A program made the position numbers and the translations under genes. DNA of 64,000 nucleotides. It comes from a marine actinobacterium PHSC20C1. Its GTDB lineage: Bacteria; Actinomycetota; Actinomycetes; Actinomycetales; Microbacteriaceae. The stretch covers positions 1,670,767 to 1,734,766 of the forward strand of contig CH672415.1 in the NCBI GenBank assembly GCA_000153145.1. The letters are read 5' to 3'. Below the pieces are notes generated by a model, which saw only the letters and a list, made by a program, of their open reading frames with translations, ran no database searches and was not told the origin of the DNA. Positions 33,871 to 42,971 of the stretch are shown here, one piece after another (within the stretch, counting starts at the first letter, position 1; each line of letters opens with the position of its first letter).

Positions 33871-34932
33871 CTACTTCTGTCGCGGCGGACCGCAACTGTC
33901 TGTGGTTCGGAATCCTGTCGGCAGATGGGTTTCTGCACCGGCCTCGCCAGAAAATTGAGCAAGCACAAGCTCGGCGGCTGTGCGCCCGATCAGTGCCGGG
34001 TCACGCGAAATGGTGCTGATAGCGGGGGTGAGAAACTCTGACAGCGCAACGTCATCGCACGTCACGAGGCTGACGTCCGCGGGAATGCTGAGCGAGAGTT
34101 CGCGCAGGGCGCGCAGTACACCGACGAGAATCTGGTTGCTTCCCGCGATGAGAGCGGTAGGAGCATCCGCCCCCGTCATGAGTTCTTTGGTTGCGCCGTA
34201 GCCGTGCTCAGCGCTGAAGTCACCCATGCGAATCGTGGAGGTGATGTTCGGATGCTCGCCAGCAACTTTCGCGAGTGTCTCCGCCCGTTCACGCGAGGGG
34301 CGCACTTGCGAGCTGCCGTTTACGAGGGCAATGGATTGATGCCCCAGAGAAATCAGGTGCTCGACAGCAGCACGGATGCCTGTGGCGTGGTCGCTGAGCA
34401 CGGCAGCGGCTGAGGTTGCTGCGATCTCACGGTCAATGAGCGTGATCGGGTAGTGCGCCGATTCCAGTGCCTTATTGAGCGCTTCATCAGTTTCGTCGCT
34501 GACCGAAATCAGCAGCCCATCAATGCGCCGCTGCTCCATCGACCGTAATTGTTCGAGCGCGAGACCTGGTTCGTTGAATGAGTTGGCGACCAACATCGAA
34601 TATCCGCGCTGGCGGAGCACCCGCTCAGCGCCCATCGCGATCTGTGCCAACAGTGGGTTGCCAATGTCGGCGGCAACGAACCCGATCGTGAAACTCTCAC
34701 CAGTGCGCAGGCTTTGCGCCAGCGCGTCTGGCTGAAAACCCAACTCCTCGATTGCAGCAAGCACGCGTTCGCGCATCTTGTCGCTGACATCAGGATGATC
34801 GGAGATCACTCGAGAAACCGACGAGATAGCTACTCCCGCACGCTCGGCCACTTCACGCATACCTGCTCGACGAAGCGGCGGCGTTGACCGACGCTCGTTA
34901 GCGCCTCGCCGGTTTCCAGAGTGATCGTTCAT
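33871..34932 (-). CDS. LacI family transcriptional regulator
   Basis: This 353-residue repressor has a helix-turn-helix and hinge at about 20-75 (REVAERAGVAISSVSRVISDHPDVSDKMRERVLAAIEELGFQPDALAQSL) and a periplasmic-binding-protein fold for a sugar effector. The frame opens at a GTG at 34944. The ATG at 34932 has AGGTGG eight bases upstream, which overlaps the stop of the enolase gene, so I start there. It is embedded in the minus-strand operon and probably senses the imported sugar or sugar acid. It probably controls the divergent promoters near 39.3 kb and perhaps 41.9 kb. Confidence 0.9.
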   Translation of the reverse strand: MNDHSGNRRGANERRSTPPLRRAGMREVAERAGVAISSVSRVISDHPDVSDKMRERVLAAIEELGFQPDALAQSLRTGESFTIGFVAADIGNPLLAQIAMGAERVLRQRGYSMLVANSFNEPGLALEQLRSMEQRRIDGLLISVSDETDEALNKALESAHYPITLIDREIAATSAAAVLSDHATGIRAAVEHLISLGHQSIALVNGSSQVRPSRERAETLAKVAGEHPNITSTIRMGDFSAEHGYGATKELMTGADAPTALIAGSNQILVGVLRALRELSLSIPADVSLVTCDDVALSEFLTPAISTISRDPALIGRTAAELVLAQFSGEAGAETHLPTGFRTTDSCGPPRQK

Positions 34933-34944
34933 GTTCTTGTCCAC

Positions 34945-36111
34945 CTAGTCTTTCGAGACCCGATACTGGTCGATGTAGTCCCAGTTCAGATCCCAGCCCA
35001 GCCCCGGGCGATCGCTCAGGGTCAGGGTGCCGTTGTTGAGTTTTGGCCTGTTAGTGATCATGTTCCACCAGAACGGGTCGCGATCGGGGTGGAAACACTC
35101 GGCGATTGTGCCGTGAGGCTGGCTCGCCAGCAAGTGCGTAGAAACCTGCGGTTCTTCATGGTGCCCCATTTGCACGTCGTAGGAGGTGGCGATCGCGGCG
35201 GTTCGCAACCATGCGGTTGGTCCTCCTGACCACGACGAGTCAAAGTTGCACACGTCGATTGCTCCGGTCTCCATGAGGTCGCGGCATCCGCTTGCACTGA
35301 ATTCGGTTTGGCCAGCACAGACAGGGACTGAGCCCTGATAGCGCACGTCGCGCATCGACCGTTTATCGTTGTGCCACTCCACGGGCTCTTCGAACCAGCG
35401 GATGTTGAGGTCAGCAATCCGACGACTCAGGTCAACAGCGACGGCCGGTTTGTATCCCTGATTGGCGTCGATGCAAATGATGAAGTCATCGCCAGCTGCC
35501 TCACGTGCTGCGGTGATGCGTGCTGCGTCTTCTGCCGCGCTGAGTCCACCAACTTTGAACTTCACACCGGCGAGGCCGAGCTCCTGATAGTTGTGCATTT
35601 CGTCGGCAATGCTTCCGAGGGGTTCACCGTAGTAACCACCGATGGCGATCATCGGCAGCTCATTGCGATACCCACCCCACAGTTTCCAGAGGGGCATTTT
35701 TAGGGCTTTGCCTACGGCATCCCAGATGGCGGTGTTTACTGCGGCGAGGGCGACGAGACCGAGCCGGCGGTCACGGAGAATATCGAAGGTCACTTTGTAC
35801 CCGGAATCCCACAGGCGCTCAATGGCCATTGCATCTTGGCCGATCAGCGTTGGCGCAAGTTCTTCGTGAATGATGCGATCGATGTCAAACATCGTCTCGT
35901 GTTCATCCCCGGTATAGGCCTCTCCAATGATCCCCGCATCAGTATGAACCCTGGTCACAATGGTTGCGCGATGAGTCATGTGGTAGTGGCTACCACGAAA
36001 CTCTCGGGCAAGCGGTGCGACCATGGGGATCGTCTCGATGCGGGTAATCGTCAGGCCGTGCGCTTGTGGATCCAGCGGATCGCGTTCAGCGTGAACTCGT
36101 TGATCATGCAT
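34945..36111 (-). CDS. mandelate racemase/muconate lactonizing enzyme family protein (enolase superfamily), probable sugar-acid dehydratase
   Basis: In this 388-residue protein the enolase-superfamily barrel shows a KFK catalytic pair (GLAGVKFKVGG), metal ligands in CIDANQGY and WFEEPVEW, and a late histidine in QMGHHEEP. The third metal ligand is unusual: the expected GE reads AGQTE, with glutamine at the usual place and a glutamate two residues on. Such enzymes remove a proton next to a carboxylate, usually dehydrating an acid sugar to a 2-keto-3-deoxy acid. It sits between the solute-binding protein and LacI genes, so its substrate is likely what the ABC system imports. Confidence 0.87.
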   Translation of the reverse strand: MHDQRVHAERDPLDPQAHGLTITRIETIPMVAPLAREFRGSHYHMTHRATIVTRVHTDAGIIGEAYTGDEHETMFDIDRIIHEELAPTLIGQDAMAIERLWDSGYKVTFDILRDRRLGLVALAAVNTAIWDAVGKALKMPLWKLWGGYRNELPMIAIGGYYGEPLGSIADEMHNYQELGLAGVKFKVGGLSAAEDAARITAAREAAGDDFIICIDANQGYKPAVAVDLSRRIADLNIRWFEEPVEWHNDKRSMRDVRYQGSVPVCAGQTEFSASGCRDLMETGAIDVCNFDSSWSGGPTAWLRTAAIATSYDVQMGHHEEPQVSTHLLASQPHGTIAECFHPDRDPFWWNMITNRPKLNNGTLTLSDRPGLGWDLNWDYIDQYRVSKD

Positions 36112-36134
36112 ATTCTGTGAACTCCGTTATTCGC

Positions 36135-36152
36135 CCACCACGCGTGTGGTGG
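36135..36152 (-). promoter_or_regulatory. intra-operon stem-loop between binding protein and enolase genes
   Basis: CCACCAC and GTGGTGG form a perfect 7-bp stem with a GCGT loop, GC-rich and without a following T-run in either direction. It lies in the 73-bp gap between the solute-binding protein stop and the enolase start. Hairpins at this place often stabilise the abundant binding-protein message against 3' decay, a probable role here. Confidence 0.55.
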
Positions 36153-36184
36153 ATCTGATGGCTCGGTCTCGTCGTCAATCGCAG

Positions 36185-37474
36185 TTAGCCGCGTTGCTGC
36201 TTTTCGAGGTTGTCGAGGAAGGCAGCCAGGTCACCCGAGATCATCGTCTGAGTGAGGTTCGTCCAGGAAGCAGACTGCGCAGCGCCATTAAACTGGTTCT
36301 GAGCAACATCCACTCCGCCAACGGCGTCAACGATGTCGAGAATCTGGCCTGCGCCGGTGCTCCCGGTCACGCCAACAACATCTACGTCGGTACGGTTCGG
36401 GAACTGGCTTGCTTCCTTCAGCAGGATCGTCTGCCCTTCAGCCGAGGCCATGGTCTCGATGAGCTTCAGAGCAGCCTCAGGATTCGCCGACTTTGCGCTA
36501 ACTCCGTACATCAAGACCGGGTTGAAGAACTGACCCTGCAGGGTTGTTCCGGCAACCTTGGGTGCGTTGAAGACTCCATAGGCGTCGGTGCCGAGTTTGT
36601 CGTCCCACACCTTCCAGTTGATTGCGTTAGAAACAAGCCCTGGGACCATCGCGACCTTGCCTGCAGCAAAGTCTGCTTCGACATCCGTGAACTTCTTGCC
36701 GGCGAAATCATCGTTCCAGCAGTCAGCGTTGTAGGAGTCGAGCAATGGCTGAAGCGAATCCATAAAGCGTTCGTCGTTGAGCGCAATGTCTCCTGATCGA
36801 ACAGCGTTTACGTCGTCAGTTGAGAAGAATTGCGGAGAGAGCGATGACCACGCCCACCAGAGGATGAACGAGTCACTCCCCGACATGCCAATCGGTGAAA
36901 TACCTTCAGCGTTGAAGGCATCACACGTGGCAAGCATGTCGTCCCACGTGGCTGGCGGAGCCTCAGGGTCAAGGCCGACCTGTTCGAAGAGCGCCTTGTT
37001 GTAGTACCAAACGACTCCCTGGGCACCGACCGGAACGCCCGCGAATACGGAGTCGTCGGCGACATCCTTGACGGTGGCGGACCATCCACTGAGAAGATCA
37101 GCATCGGCAAATTGGTCTTTACTGAGATCGGTTACTGAGCTGAAGAGCGACTCAAAGTTTGCACCCGGCAACATCTCGACAACATCGCCGAGCTTCCCTG
37201 CGCGAGCCTTTGTCGTTGCGGATGCCAAGAACTGGTCGAACGGAACCCGATCCTGTTCTGCTTCGACTCCATTCTGCTCAGTGAAGAGCGCAAGGATGTC
37301 GTTCATAGCCTTGCCCTGACCCTGCGTTGTGTCAGCGTCTCCGCTGGTCAGCAGAGTAATGGGTGAATCAGCAGAACCTGTGCTCTCGCCACTAGCGCAG
37401 CCTGCGAGCAGTGCGCCGACACCGATTGCAGCAGCAATCGAGAGCCCACGTCGTTTCGTAAATATCTGTGACAC
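36185..37474 (-). CDS. ABC transporter extracellular solute-binding lipoprotein (carbohydrate type)
   Basis: In this 429-residue protein a basic start (MSQIFTKRRG) and hydrophobic core lead to the lipobox LLAGC near residue 24, so the mature protein is lipid-anchored outside the cell. The mature part is a family 1-type sugar-binding protein (ITLLTSGDADTTQGQG, WDDMLATCDAFNAEGISPIGM). The start is a GTG at 37474. It is preceded at five bases by the perfect ribosome site GGAGGTAA (37480-37487), which settles the start against the longer frame at 37552. It is third in the operon after both permeases. Confidence 0.93.
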   Translation of the reverse strand: MSQIFTKRRGLSIAAAIGVGALLAGCASGESTGSADSPITLLTSGDADTTQGQGKAMNDILALFTEQNGVEAEQDRVPFDQFLASATTKARAGKLGDVVEMLPGANFESLFSSVTDLSKDQFADADLLSGWSATVKDVADDSVFAGVPVGAQGVVWYYNKALFEQVGLDPEAPPATWDDMLATCDAFNAEGISPIGMSGSDSFILWWAWSSLSPQFFSTDDVNAVRSGDIALNDERFMDSLQPLLDSYNADCWNDDFAGKKFTDVEADFAAGKVAMVPGLVSNAINWKVWDDKLGTDAYGVFNAPKVAGTTLQGQFFNPVLMYGVSAKSANPEAALKLIETMASAEGQTILLKEASQFPNRTDVDVVGVTGSTGAGQILDIVDAVGGVDVAQNQFNGAAQSASWTNLTQTMISGDLAAFLDNLEKQQRG

Positions 37475-37580
37475 TGGTCTTACCTCCATAGTGTGATTGT
37501 GATGTGCTTCCTTGCCCACCTTGGGGTCGTGCGGGGATGGTCTTGCGATCAACCCTGTGGGGTAGGGGGCGGTCTGAGAT

Positions 37581-38399
37581 TCAGTCCTTGACCGCCCCCG
37601 ATATGGCCCCTGCTTGCAGCCATCTCTGTCCTACGACAAAGAGCAATAACACCGGGGCAGTGCCCACGAGCATGGCGGCCGCAGTCAGCGGTCCCCCGGT
37701 GCGGAACTGTGACGAAAACTGCGCGATTGCAACTGCGACAGTTGGCGTGTCCCCTGAGGGAAGCAAAAGCAGCGCGAGAAGCAGCTCGCTCCACTGCAAG
37801 AAACACGTAAGGATGAATGCGGTCGCGAGTGCGGGGCGCGCCATCGGCAATGCGATGGAGAAGAACTGCCGGATCGGGCCAGCGCCATCCACATCTCCGG
37901 CTTCGAAGACTTCTGACGGCAATTGTGAGAAGAACGAGCGCATGAAGACGGTGGCCCATGCCGAGAACATGACTCCGTAAACGACTCCGAGCCAGACGAG
38001 CGAGTCAAGCATCCCCCACACTTGAAGGAGCTCAAACATGGGGATGACGAGGGCTGCGGCAGGCAGGAACATTGCGCCAGTGGTCAACGCAATGGTGAGC
38101 CGGTGGCCCATGAATTGATAGCGCGCTAGGGCGAATCCAGTGCACGCGGCCAGTGCGACGGCAAGTGTTGCCCCGACCCCGACAGTGATCGTGGAGTGCA
38201 AGATTGCTTGAGCCATTCCGCCGGTGACCCAGACGGTAGTCAAGTTCTCGAAGGTCCAGGTGCCACCAAAGTTAGCGGGTTCACCGACGTATTCCGCGGT
38301 GGGCTTGAGGGCAACACGCACCACCCACAGGATCGGGCCAAGCACGACGACGAGAGCGACGGCGACAATAGCGGTTTCGAACCAGTTGTTTTTCGTCAT
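37581..38399 (-). CDS. ABC transporter permease, MalG-like (carbohydrate importer)
   Basis: This 272-residue protein has six hydrophobic segments. The cytoplasmic EAA loop (EAGDVDGAGPIRQFFSIALPMARPALA) docks the ATPase. The start at 38399 follows GGAGGAG and lies three bases past the stop of the other permease; the frame to 38600 overlaps that gene. There is no ATPase gene in the operon, so a shared MsiK-like ATPase elsewhere probably powers the importer, as is common in actinobacteria (inference). Confidence 0.93.
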   Translation of the reverse strand: MTKNNWFETAIVAVALVVVLGPILWVVRVALKPTAEYVGEPANFGGTWTFENLTTVWVTGGMAQAILHSTITVGVGATLAVALAACTGFALARYQFMGHRLTIALTTGAMFLPAAALVIPMFELLQVWGMLDSLVWLGVVYGVMFSAWATVFMRSFFSQLPSEVFEAGDVDGAGPIRQFFSIALPMARPALATAFILTCFLQWSELLLALLLLPSGDTPTVAVAIAQFSSQFRTGGPLTAAAMLVGTAPVLLLFVVGQRWLQAGAISGAVKD

Positions 38400-38401
38400 G
38401 A

Positions 38402-39295
38402 CTAGTTCCACTCCTCCGTCTTGCGGATGCGTCGCATTCCCGCCTGAATGAGCACGATGAGCGCGATAAACACGAGGCTGACAACCGCGATTGCGGCTCC
38501 GCGCCCCAGCGTTGATCCCTGATTGAGCGTGGCGTAGATCGCATAGTCGAGAGTGGTGGAAGCCACACCGGGGCCACCCTGGGTGAGTCCATAAATCCAC
38601 GGGAAGAATCCGGTGACAGTAGAGATCGTGAGCAGCAGAATCCAGAAACGAGTGATGGGCCGAAGTGCCGGTCGGTAGATATGCCAGATCATCTGCCAGC
38701 GGTTCACGCCGTCGAGTTGGGCGGCTTCAATGAAGCTTGGGGAGATTGCGGCGAGCCCGGTGGAGTAGAACAGCACACCGCTTCCGAGTGTTGCCCAGCC
38801 GATCACGACGACAACGGTAATGAGCACAAAGTTGGGGTCGGTGAACCAGCCGGGAGCAAGAAATCCGAGCCCTGCCGCGCGAAGGCCGGAGTTGACCGGG
38901 CCCTCGTCGGCAAGCACGATGCGAAAGACGCCACCGACGATGATGGGCGGGAGCATCGCGGGAATGTAAAGAATCGCGCGAATAGTTGAGGCGGCCTTCA
39001 TCGGAAAGACCGCGATGGCCATCACGAATGGTACGAGCACCCAAACCACGACGCCGCCAACGAGGAGGAGGTTGTTGAGGAGGATGCGGTAGAAATCTGG
39101 CCAGGTTGCCAAGAAGATGAAGTTGTCGAGCCCGACGTTGATGGGCTCGGAGAGTCCGTCGTATTGGGTCGTGGAGTAATAGAGCACAGCGCAGAGGGGC
39201 CAGAAGATGAACGCCAGAATGAGCAGCAGCTGGGGCAGCACGAAGGCTTGACCGGGGCTGGTCACTTTCGATCGGGTGCGCGTCTTTGCTGCCAT
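38402..39295 (-). CDS. ABC transporter permease, MalF-like (carbohydrate importer)
   Basis: This 297-residue inner-membrane protein has about six helices and the EAA loop FIEAAQLDGVNRWQMIWHIYRPALRP. It is the first gene of the minus-strand operon: permease, permease, binding protein, enolase, LacI, E1 alpha, E1 beta. It is divergent from the glycosidase gene across a 98-bp gap that must hold both promoters. Confidence 0.93.
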   Translation of the reverse strand: MAAKTRTRSKVTSPGQAFVLPQLLLILAFIFWPLCAVLYYSTTQYDGLSEPINVGLDNFIFLATWPDFYRILLNNLLLVGGVVVWVLVPFVMAIAVFPMKAASTIRAILYIPAMLPPIIVGGVFRIVLADEGPVNSGLRAAGLGFLAPGWFTDPNFVLITVVVVIGWATLGSGVLFYSTGLAAISPSFIEAAQLDGVNRWQMIWHIYRPALRPITRFWILLLTISTVTGFFPWIYGLTQGGPGVASTTLDYAIYATLNQGSTLGRGAAIAVVSLVFIALIVLIQAGMRRIRKTEEWN

Positions 39296-39347
39296 TCGTT
39301 GTTTTCCTCGGGAGTTCGCGATGGGGCTTTCGTTGAGAGCGTAAGTT

Positions 39348-39390
39348 GGTTACATTCGTCCTGTCAACGTTTCTGGAAAGGTTACCGGTT
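39348..39390. promoter_or_regulatory. divergent promoter region with GGTTAC direct repeats
   Basis: Two GGTTAC copies (39348-39353 and 39380-39385) lie 32 bp apart, three helical turns. The second is part of GTTACCGGTT next to the ribosome site of the glycosidase gene. A CAACGTTTC stretch with a central CG lies between them. LacI proteins bind short palindromes with a CG centre, so ACCGGT or AACGTT could be the operator. The evidence is only suggestive. Confidence 0.35.
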
Positions 39391-39393
39391 TTG

Positions 39394-41856
39394 ATGAACC
39401 TCTTCTCGCATCCTCTCGCCACACCGTCGTGGGAGATGGAACAAGCCGCCCCGATGCGGCTCCATACGCGCTCCCTGTGGAGCACCCCGACAGAGCACGA
39501 AGAAGGCGCCCCTGCCGAGCGAATCATTCACCAGCGGGCGATTTTCACGAACAAACCAGCGACCTTTAACCGCCTCTCGGTAGCCAAAGCTCCCGGCTAC
39601 CACAAATGCGCAAGCGGTCAAGAAATTGATGCCGCACTCGACGTAGTGGTCTTCACTGCCGACGGCGAAAACGAGTGGCGTGAAGTAGGCCACTTGCGAT
39701 CCACTGCCGAAGAAGTTCTCGCGGATGGAGCCAGCCTTGACCTCGGCGGGCTCGAAGCAAGCTCCCTCGTAGCTCAAGTGCGGCGTGCAGCGACTGATGA
39801 ATGGTGGCCGGGGTGGAACCTTGCCTCCACCGGCATGATTCTCGAAGGCGAAACCAACAACCAGTGGGAGCCTGACAATGAGGGCAGCCTCGCCGTTGCC
39901 TCAATCAACCTCGCCGACCAATCGGCGGGCGTCAGCGCACGAACAACTCAGACCGAAGTGCGATTCACGACAGACCACCTGCAGGTCGGCTTTCGCCTCG
40001 CCTCGCCCGCATGGTCGTACCTCGCCCTCGACGCTGATGGCGACGGAAAGACCCACGTCAACCTGCTGCAGATGCCCCGCTCCATGGACATCGTGCGCAG
40101 CGGCGTTTACCCCTCGGGCGTCTACCCAGTGCTGCGCGACCAAAACGCCGAATACCTTGCTCAAGGGCCGCGATTTACTGCAACCGGCGGCCTCATGCCG
40201 CTCGGTTTTCTGCACACTGATTACGTCGGCACCACCACGGTAAACGGGTCGACCGTGCGCTATGAGTTCGTGAGTGACGCGGCATCTCAGCGGTACGTTC
40301 TCGAATTTACGGTCGAAGCAGACCGCATCCGGATGCACGTCGAACGCACCAGCGACACTGAACGCCGCGCCTGGACCAGCTCTGCCTGGCACATCGCAAC
40401 GAACAATCGTGTGACTCCATCGTGCGCGCTCGGCCCGCTCGCCTACCGTGGCGAAACCGGGCTCCTTACTGGCGCTGTCGCCTGGCATTTTCCGCGCCAC
40501 GGCACCCTCAACATTTCGGCGAGCGACAGCGTTCAATGGAGAAGCGACTCGGTTCGCCCCCTCGATACCAACACGCTTGAACTCAAGGTGGGCGAGATCG
40601 CCACCGACTTTGGCGACTACATTCTCCCGGCCGGTCATCACACGGCAGACATTGAGTTGGTCGTGGAGACGCCATCGCTCACGACGCTGGCCGACGACAC
40701 TCCTGCTGCGATTCGCCGGATGCTCGAACGTCACACCCTCACGGCGCTACCGTTCCGCGGCGACACCGCTACCTACTCAAACAACGGTGCCTCGATGCAC
40801 TGCACGACATCCCTCGCTGATGTCTCAGTCATCGCCGAGCAACTAGACGAGACCACCACCCTGCCCGCAATGGAATGGGTTGGTCGTTCCCTGCAGCGCT
40901 GGCTTGACGGCGCGCCCAGTTATGGAAGCGGCACAACCTCGCACGGCGACCACCGCCTCGACGACGAGTACGTGCACATGAGCGGCAACACCCTCGGTGC
41001 TGCCGCCCGCTTTGCGGCGTGGGAAAAGTCCGGCGACTGGTTTGCTCGCAACCGCACCGTACTCCTCCGTGAACTTGAGGGCATGCTCGCACGGGATGTT
41101 GACGACGATGGCCTAGTCGAGTCAACCCTGCGTATTGGCAACAGTGGCGACCACCAGTGGAGCACCTGCTGGGCAGATGTGCTGTCATTTGGTTGGAAAG
41201 ATGCGTGGGCCAATGCTGTCGTCTTCGAAACGTGGACGCTCTGGATCCCCGTGCTCGAAGCACACGGCGAGAACGAGCTTGCGGCACGAATCGCAAAAAG
41301 TCGCAGCAAACTTCAGAGCGTCTACTTCGATACCTTCTATAACCCCGAAACCGGAATTATTGCCGGCTGGCGTTCGAAAGATGGCACCCTGCACGACTAC
41401 GGCTTCTCGCAACTCAACGGCATGGCCTGCATGACAGAGCTGCTGCCCGTCGACAAAGCTCGTGGCGTGATGGAGTCCCTCGTCGCCGCCTGGGAATCAA
41501 TCGGGCTCGATGACTTTCGCAACGGCATCCCTCTCAACATCTGGCGCATTCCGGAATACGACATCGGTGGCGTCGTGTTCGGCCTACCGATGGGCAGCTA
41601 CCAGCAGGGTGGGTATTCGCACCACGGAGCGCGCGTCATCGTCGATGCGCTTGAACGTGTCGGGCTCTCCGAGAAGTCGGCCCAGGTGTTGGAAGACCTC
41701 GCGACAACGATTGCCGATGACACCTCGTTCGGCGGGCTTGGCTCCGGCAACGACTGGAGAATGAAAGACGGCACCCCCAGTGGCTACGAAGGCCAGCTTG
41801 TTGAAGGCTTCAGCGTTCTCGCTTCGGCGCTCAGTCGCTATCGCGTCACCAGCTAG
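39394..41856 (+). CDS. six-hairpin (alpha/alpha toroid) glycoside hydrolase-like protein
   Basis: This is a large cytosolic protein of 820 residues without signal peptide. The N-terminal half is beta-rich. The C-terminal half is helical, with features of six-hairpin glycosidases (HMSGNTLGAAARFAAWEKSGD, DVDDDGLVESTLR, WSTCWADVLSFGWKDAWANA, GSYQQGGYSHHGARVIVDAL). I cannot name its GH family or its catalytic acids with certainty; GH15/GH63/GH116-type folds look similar. Being cytosolic and next to a sugar importer, it may cleave an imported glycoside or oligosaccharide. The start at 39394 follows GGAAAGG at long spacing; the frame to 39346 is less likely. Confidence 0.65.
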   Translation: MNLFSHPLATPSWEMEQAAPMRLHTRSLWSTPTEHEEGAPAERIIHQRAIFTNKPATFNRLSVAKAPGYHKCASGQEIDAALDVVVFTADGENEWREVGHLRSTAEEVLADGASLDLGGLEASSLVAQVRRAATDEWWPGWNLASTGMILEGETNNQWEPDNEGSLAVASINLADQSAGVSARTTQTEVRFTTDHLQVGFRLASPAWSYLALDADGDGKTHVNLLQMPRSMDIVRSGVYPSGVYPVLRDQNAEYLAQGPRFTATGGLMPLGFLHTDYVGTTTVNGSTVRYEFVSDAASQRYVLEFTVEADRIRMHVERTSDTERRAWTSSAWHIATNNRVTPSCALGPLAYRGETGLLTGAVAWHFPRHGTLNISASDSVQWRSDSVRPLDTNTLELKVGEIATDFGDYILPAGHHTADIELVVETPSLTTLADDTPAAIRRMLERHTLTALPFRGDTATYSNNGASMHCTTSLADVSVIAEQLDETTTLPAMEWVGRSLQRWLDGAPSYGSGTTSHGDHRLDDEYVHMSGNTLGAAARFAAWEKSGDWFARNRTVLLRELEGMLARDVDDDGLVESTLRIGNSGDHQWSTCWADVLSFGWKDAWANAVVFETWTLWIPVLEAHGENELAARIAKSRSKLQSVYFDTFYNPETGIIAGWRSKDGTLHDYGFSQLNGMACMTELLPVDKARGVMESLVAAWESIGLDDFRNGIPLNIWRIPEYDIGGVVFGLPMGSYQQGGYSHHGARVIVDALERVGLSEKSAQVLEDLATTIADDTSFGGLGSGNDWRMKDGTPSGYEGQLVEGFSVLASALSRYRVTS

Positions 41857-41868
41857 CCCACCCACCCG

Positions 41869-41904
41869 CTAACCTGCTCACCAACTAACCAGTCAACCGG
41901 TTAG
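41869..41904. promoter_or_regulatory. CTAACC/GGTTAG half-site cluster upstream of the oxidoreductase gene
   Basis: CTAACC occurs at 41869-41874 and 41885-41890 (16 bp apart). GGTTAG at 41899-41904 forms an inverted repeat with the second copy and contains AACCGGTT (41895-41902). The elements resemble the GGTTAC and ACCGGTT copies near 39.35-39.39 kb, so the same regulator, probably the LacI protein, may act at both places. Confidence 0.4.
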
Positions 41905-41921
41905 GCCTCCGGAGGAGTTCA

Positions 41922-42971
41922 ATGAAGAAGATCCGAGTCTCAGTAATTGGGGCAGGCTCGTGGGCCGTTGCCGCCCACCTGCCCGCCCTGAAGTCTCGTG
42001 ATGATGTTGAGTTGGTTGGCGTGTGCCGGTCGAATTTGGATGCCGCCGAACGCATCCGAGACACCTTTGGTTTTGAGTTTGCTTCCGCCGACTATCGTGA
42101 CGTTCTCGCCCCAGGGGTGGATGCGGTTATTGTCGCGTCGCCGTCATCGCTGCATCATGAGCATGCTGCTGCCGCGCTGCGGTCTGGTGCACATGTGTTG
42201 TGCGAGAAGCCGATGACGATTGCGTCGGCGGAGGCGTGGGATCTGGTGAAGATTGCCCGTGAACACAACCGCGAGCTGTTGATCGCGTTCGGGTGGAATT
42301 TCATGGCGATGATCCGCGATGCGAAAGAGTTGATCTCTCAGGTCGGCATTGGAACTTTGGAGCATGTCACCGTGCACATGTCGTCGAGCACTCGCGAACT
42401 ACTGAGCGGCACAGGCTCTTATCCCGATTCGGCCCCGGATTCTGTGCCCCAGACCGCGACGTGGACTGATCCGCTCGTTTCGGGTGGTGGCTATGGCCAA
42501 GCGCAATTGAGTCATGCCCTCGGGCTGACCCTCGCCTTGTTTCCCGACCGCGTTGTTGCGGCATCCGCACAGCTGTTTGGTGCCGCTACGACTCCGGTGG
42601 AGTTGCACGATGCGGCAGTGCTGAATTTTGAGAGTGGGGCGATTGGAGTGCTCTCGGGGGCTTCAGCTCATGCGGGAGCGTGGAAAGATAAGCACGATTT
42701 GCAGGTGCGCGCAGTGGGCAGCGAGGGGCAAGCCATGGTTGATGTTCTGCGCGAAGAGGCCTGGATTTATCGGCCAGACAGCGGAGAACACCGCCTTGAT
42801 CTTTCGCCGGGTGATGGCGCGTATCAGGCAGAAGGTCCAGCCAACGCGCTCATCGAGATCGCCCTTGGGCGGGGAGACAACCCGGCCCCCGGAACGCTTG
42901 GCGCCCTCACGGCAGAGGCACTTGAACTTGTGTACCGAAGTGCCGCCAAGGGCGGGAGTGTCGCCCGATGA
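41922..42971 (+). CDS. Gfo/Idh/MocA family oxidoreductase
   Basis: This 349-residue NAD(P)-dependent enzyme has a Rossmann start (VSVIGAGSWAVAAHLPALKSR) and the conserved EKP motif (GAHVLCEKPMTI) near residue 95, whose lysine takes part in catalysis. The C-terminal alpha/beta domain binds the substrate. Relatives oxidise a hydroxyl of a sugar, inositol or sugar acid. A GGAGGAG site precedes the ATG. It overlaps the following enolase-type gene by four bases (ATGA), so the two steps are coupled. Confidence 0.92.
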   Translation: MKKIRVSVIGAGSWAVAAHLPALKSRDDVELVGVCRSNLDAAERIRDTFGFEFASADYRDVLAPGVDAVIVASPSSLHHEHAAAALRSGAHVLCEKPMTIASAEAWDLVKIAREHNRELLIAFGWNFMAMIRDAKELISQVGIGTLEHVTVHMSSSTRELLSGTGSYPDSAPDSVPQTATWTDPLVSGGGYGQAQLSHALGLTLALFPDRVVAASAQLFGAATTPVELHDAAVLNFESGAIGVLSGASAHAGAWKDKHDLQVRAVGSEGQAMVDVLREEAWIYRPDSGEHRLDLSPGDGAYQAEGPANALIEIALGRGDNPAPGTLGALTAEALELVYRSAAKGGSVAR

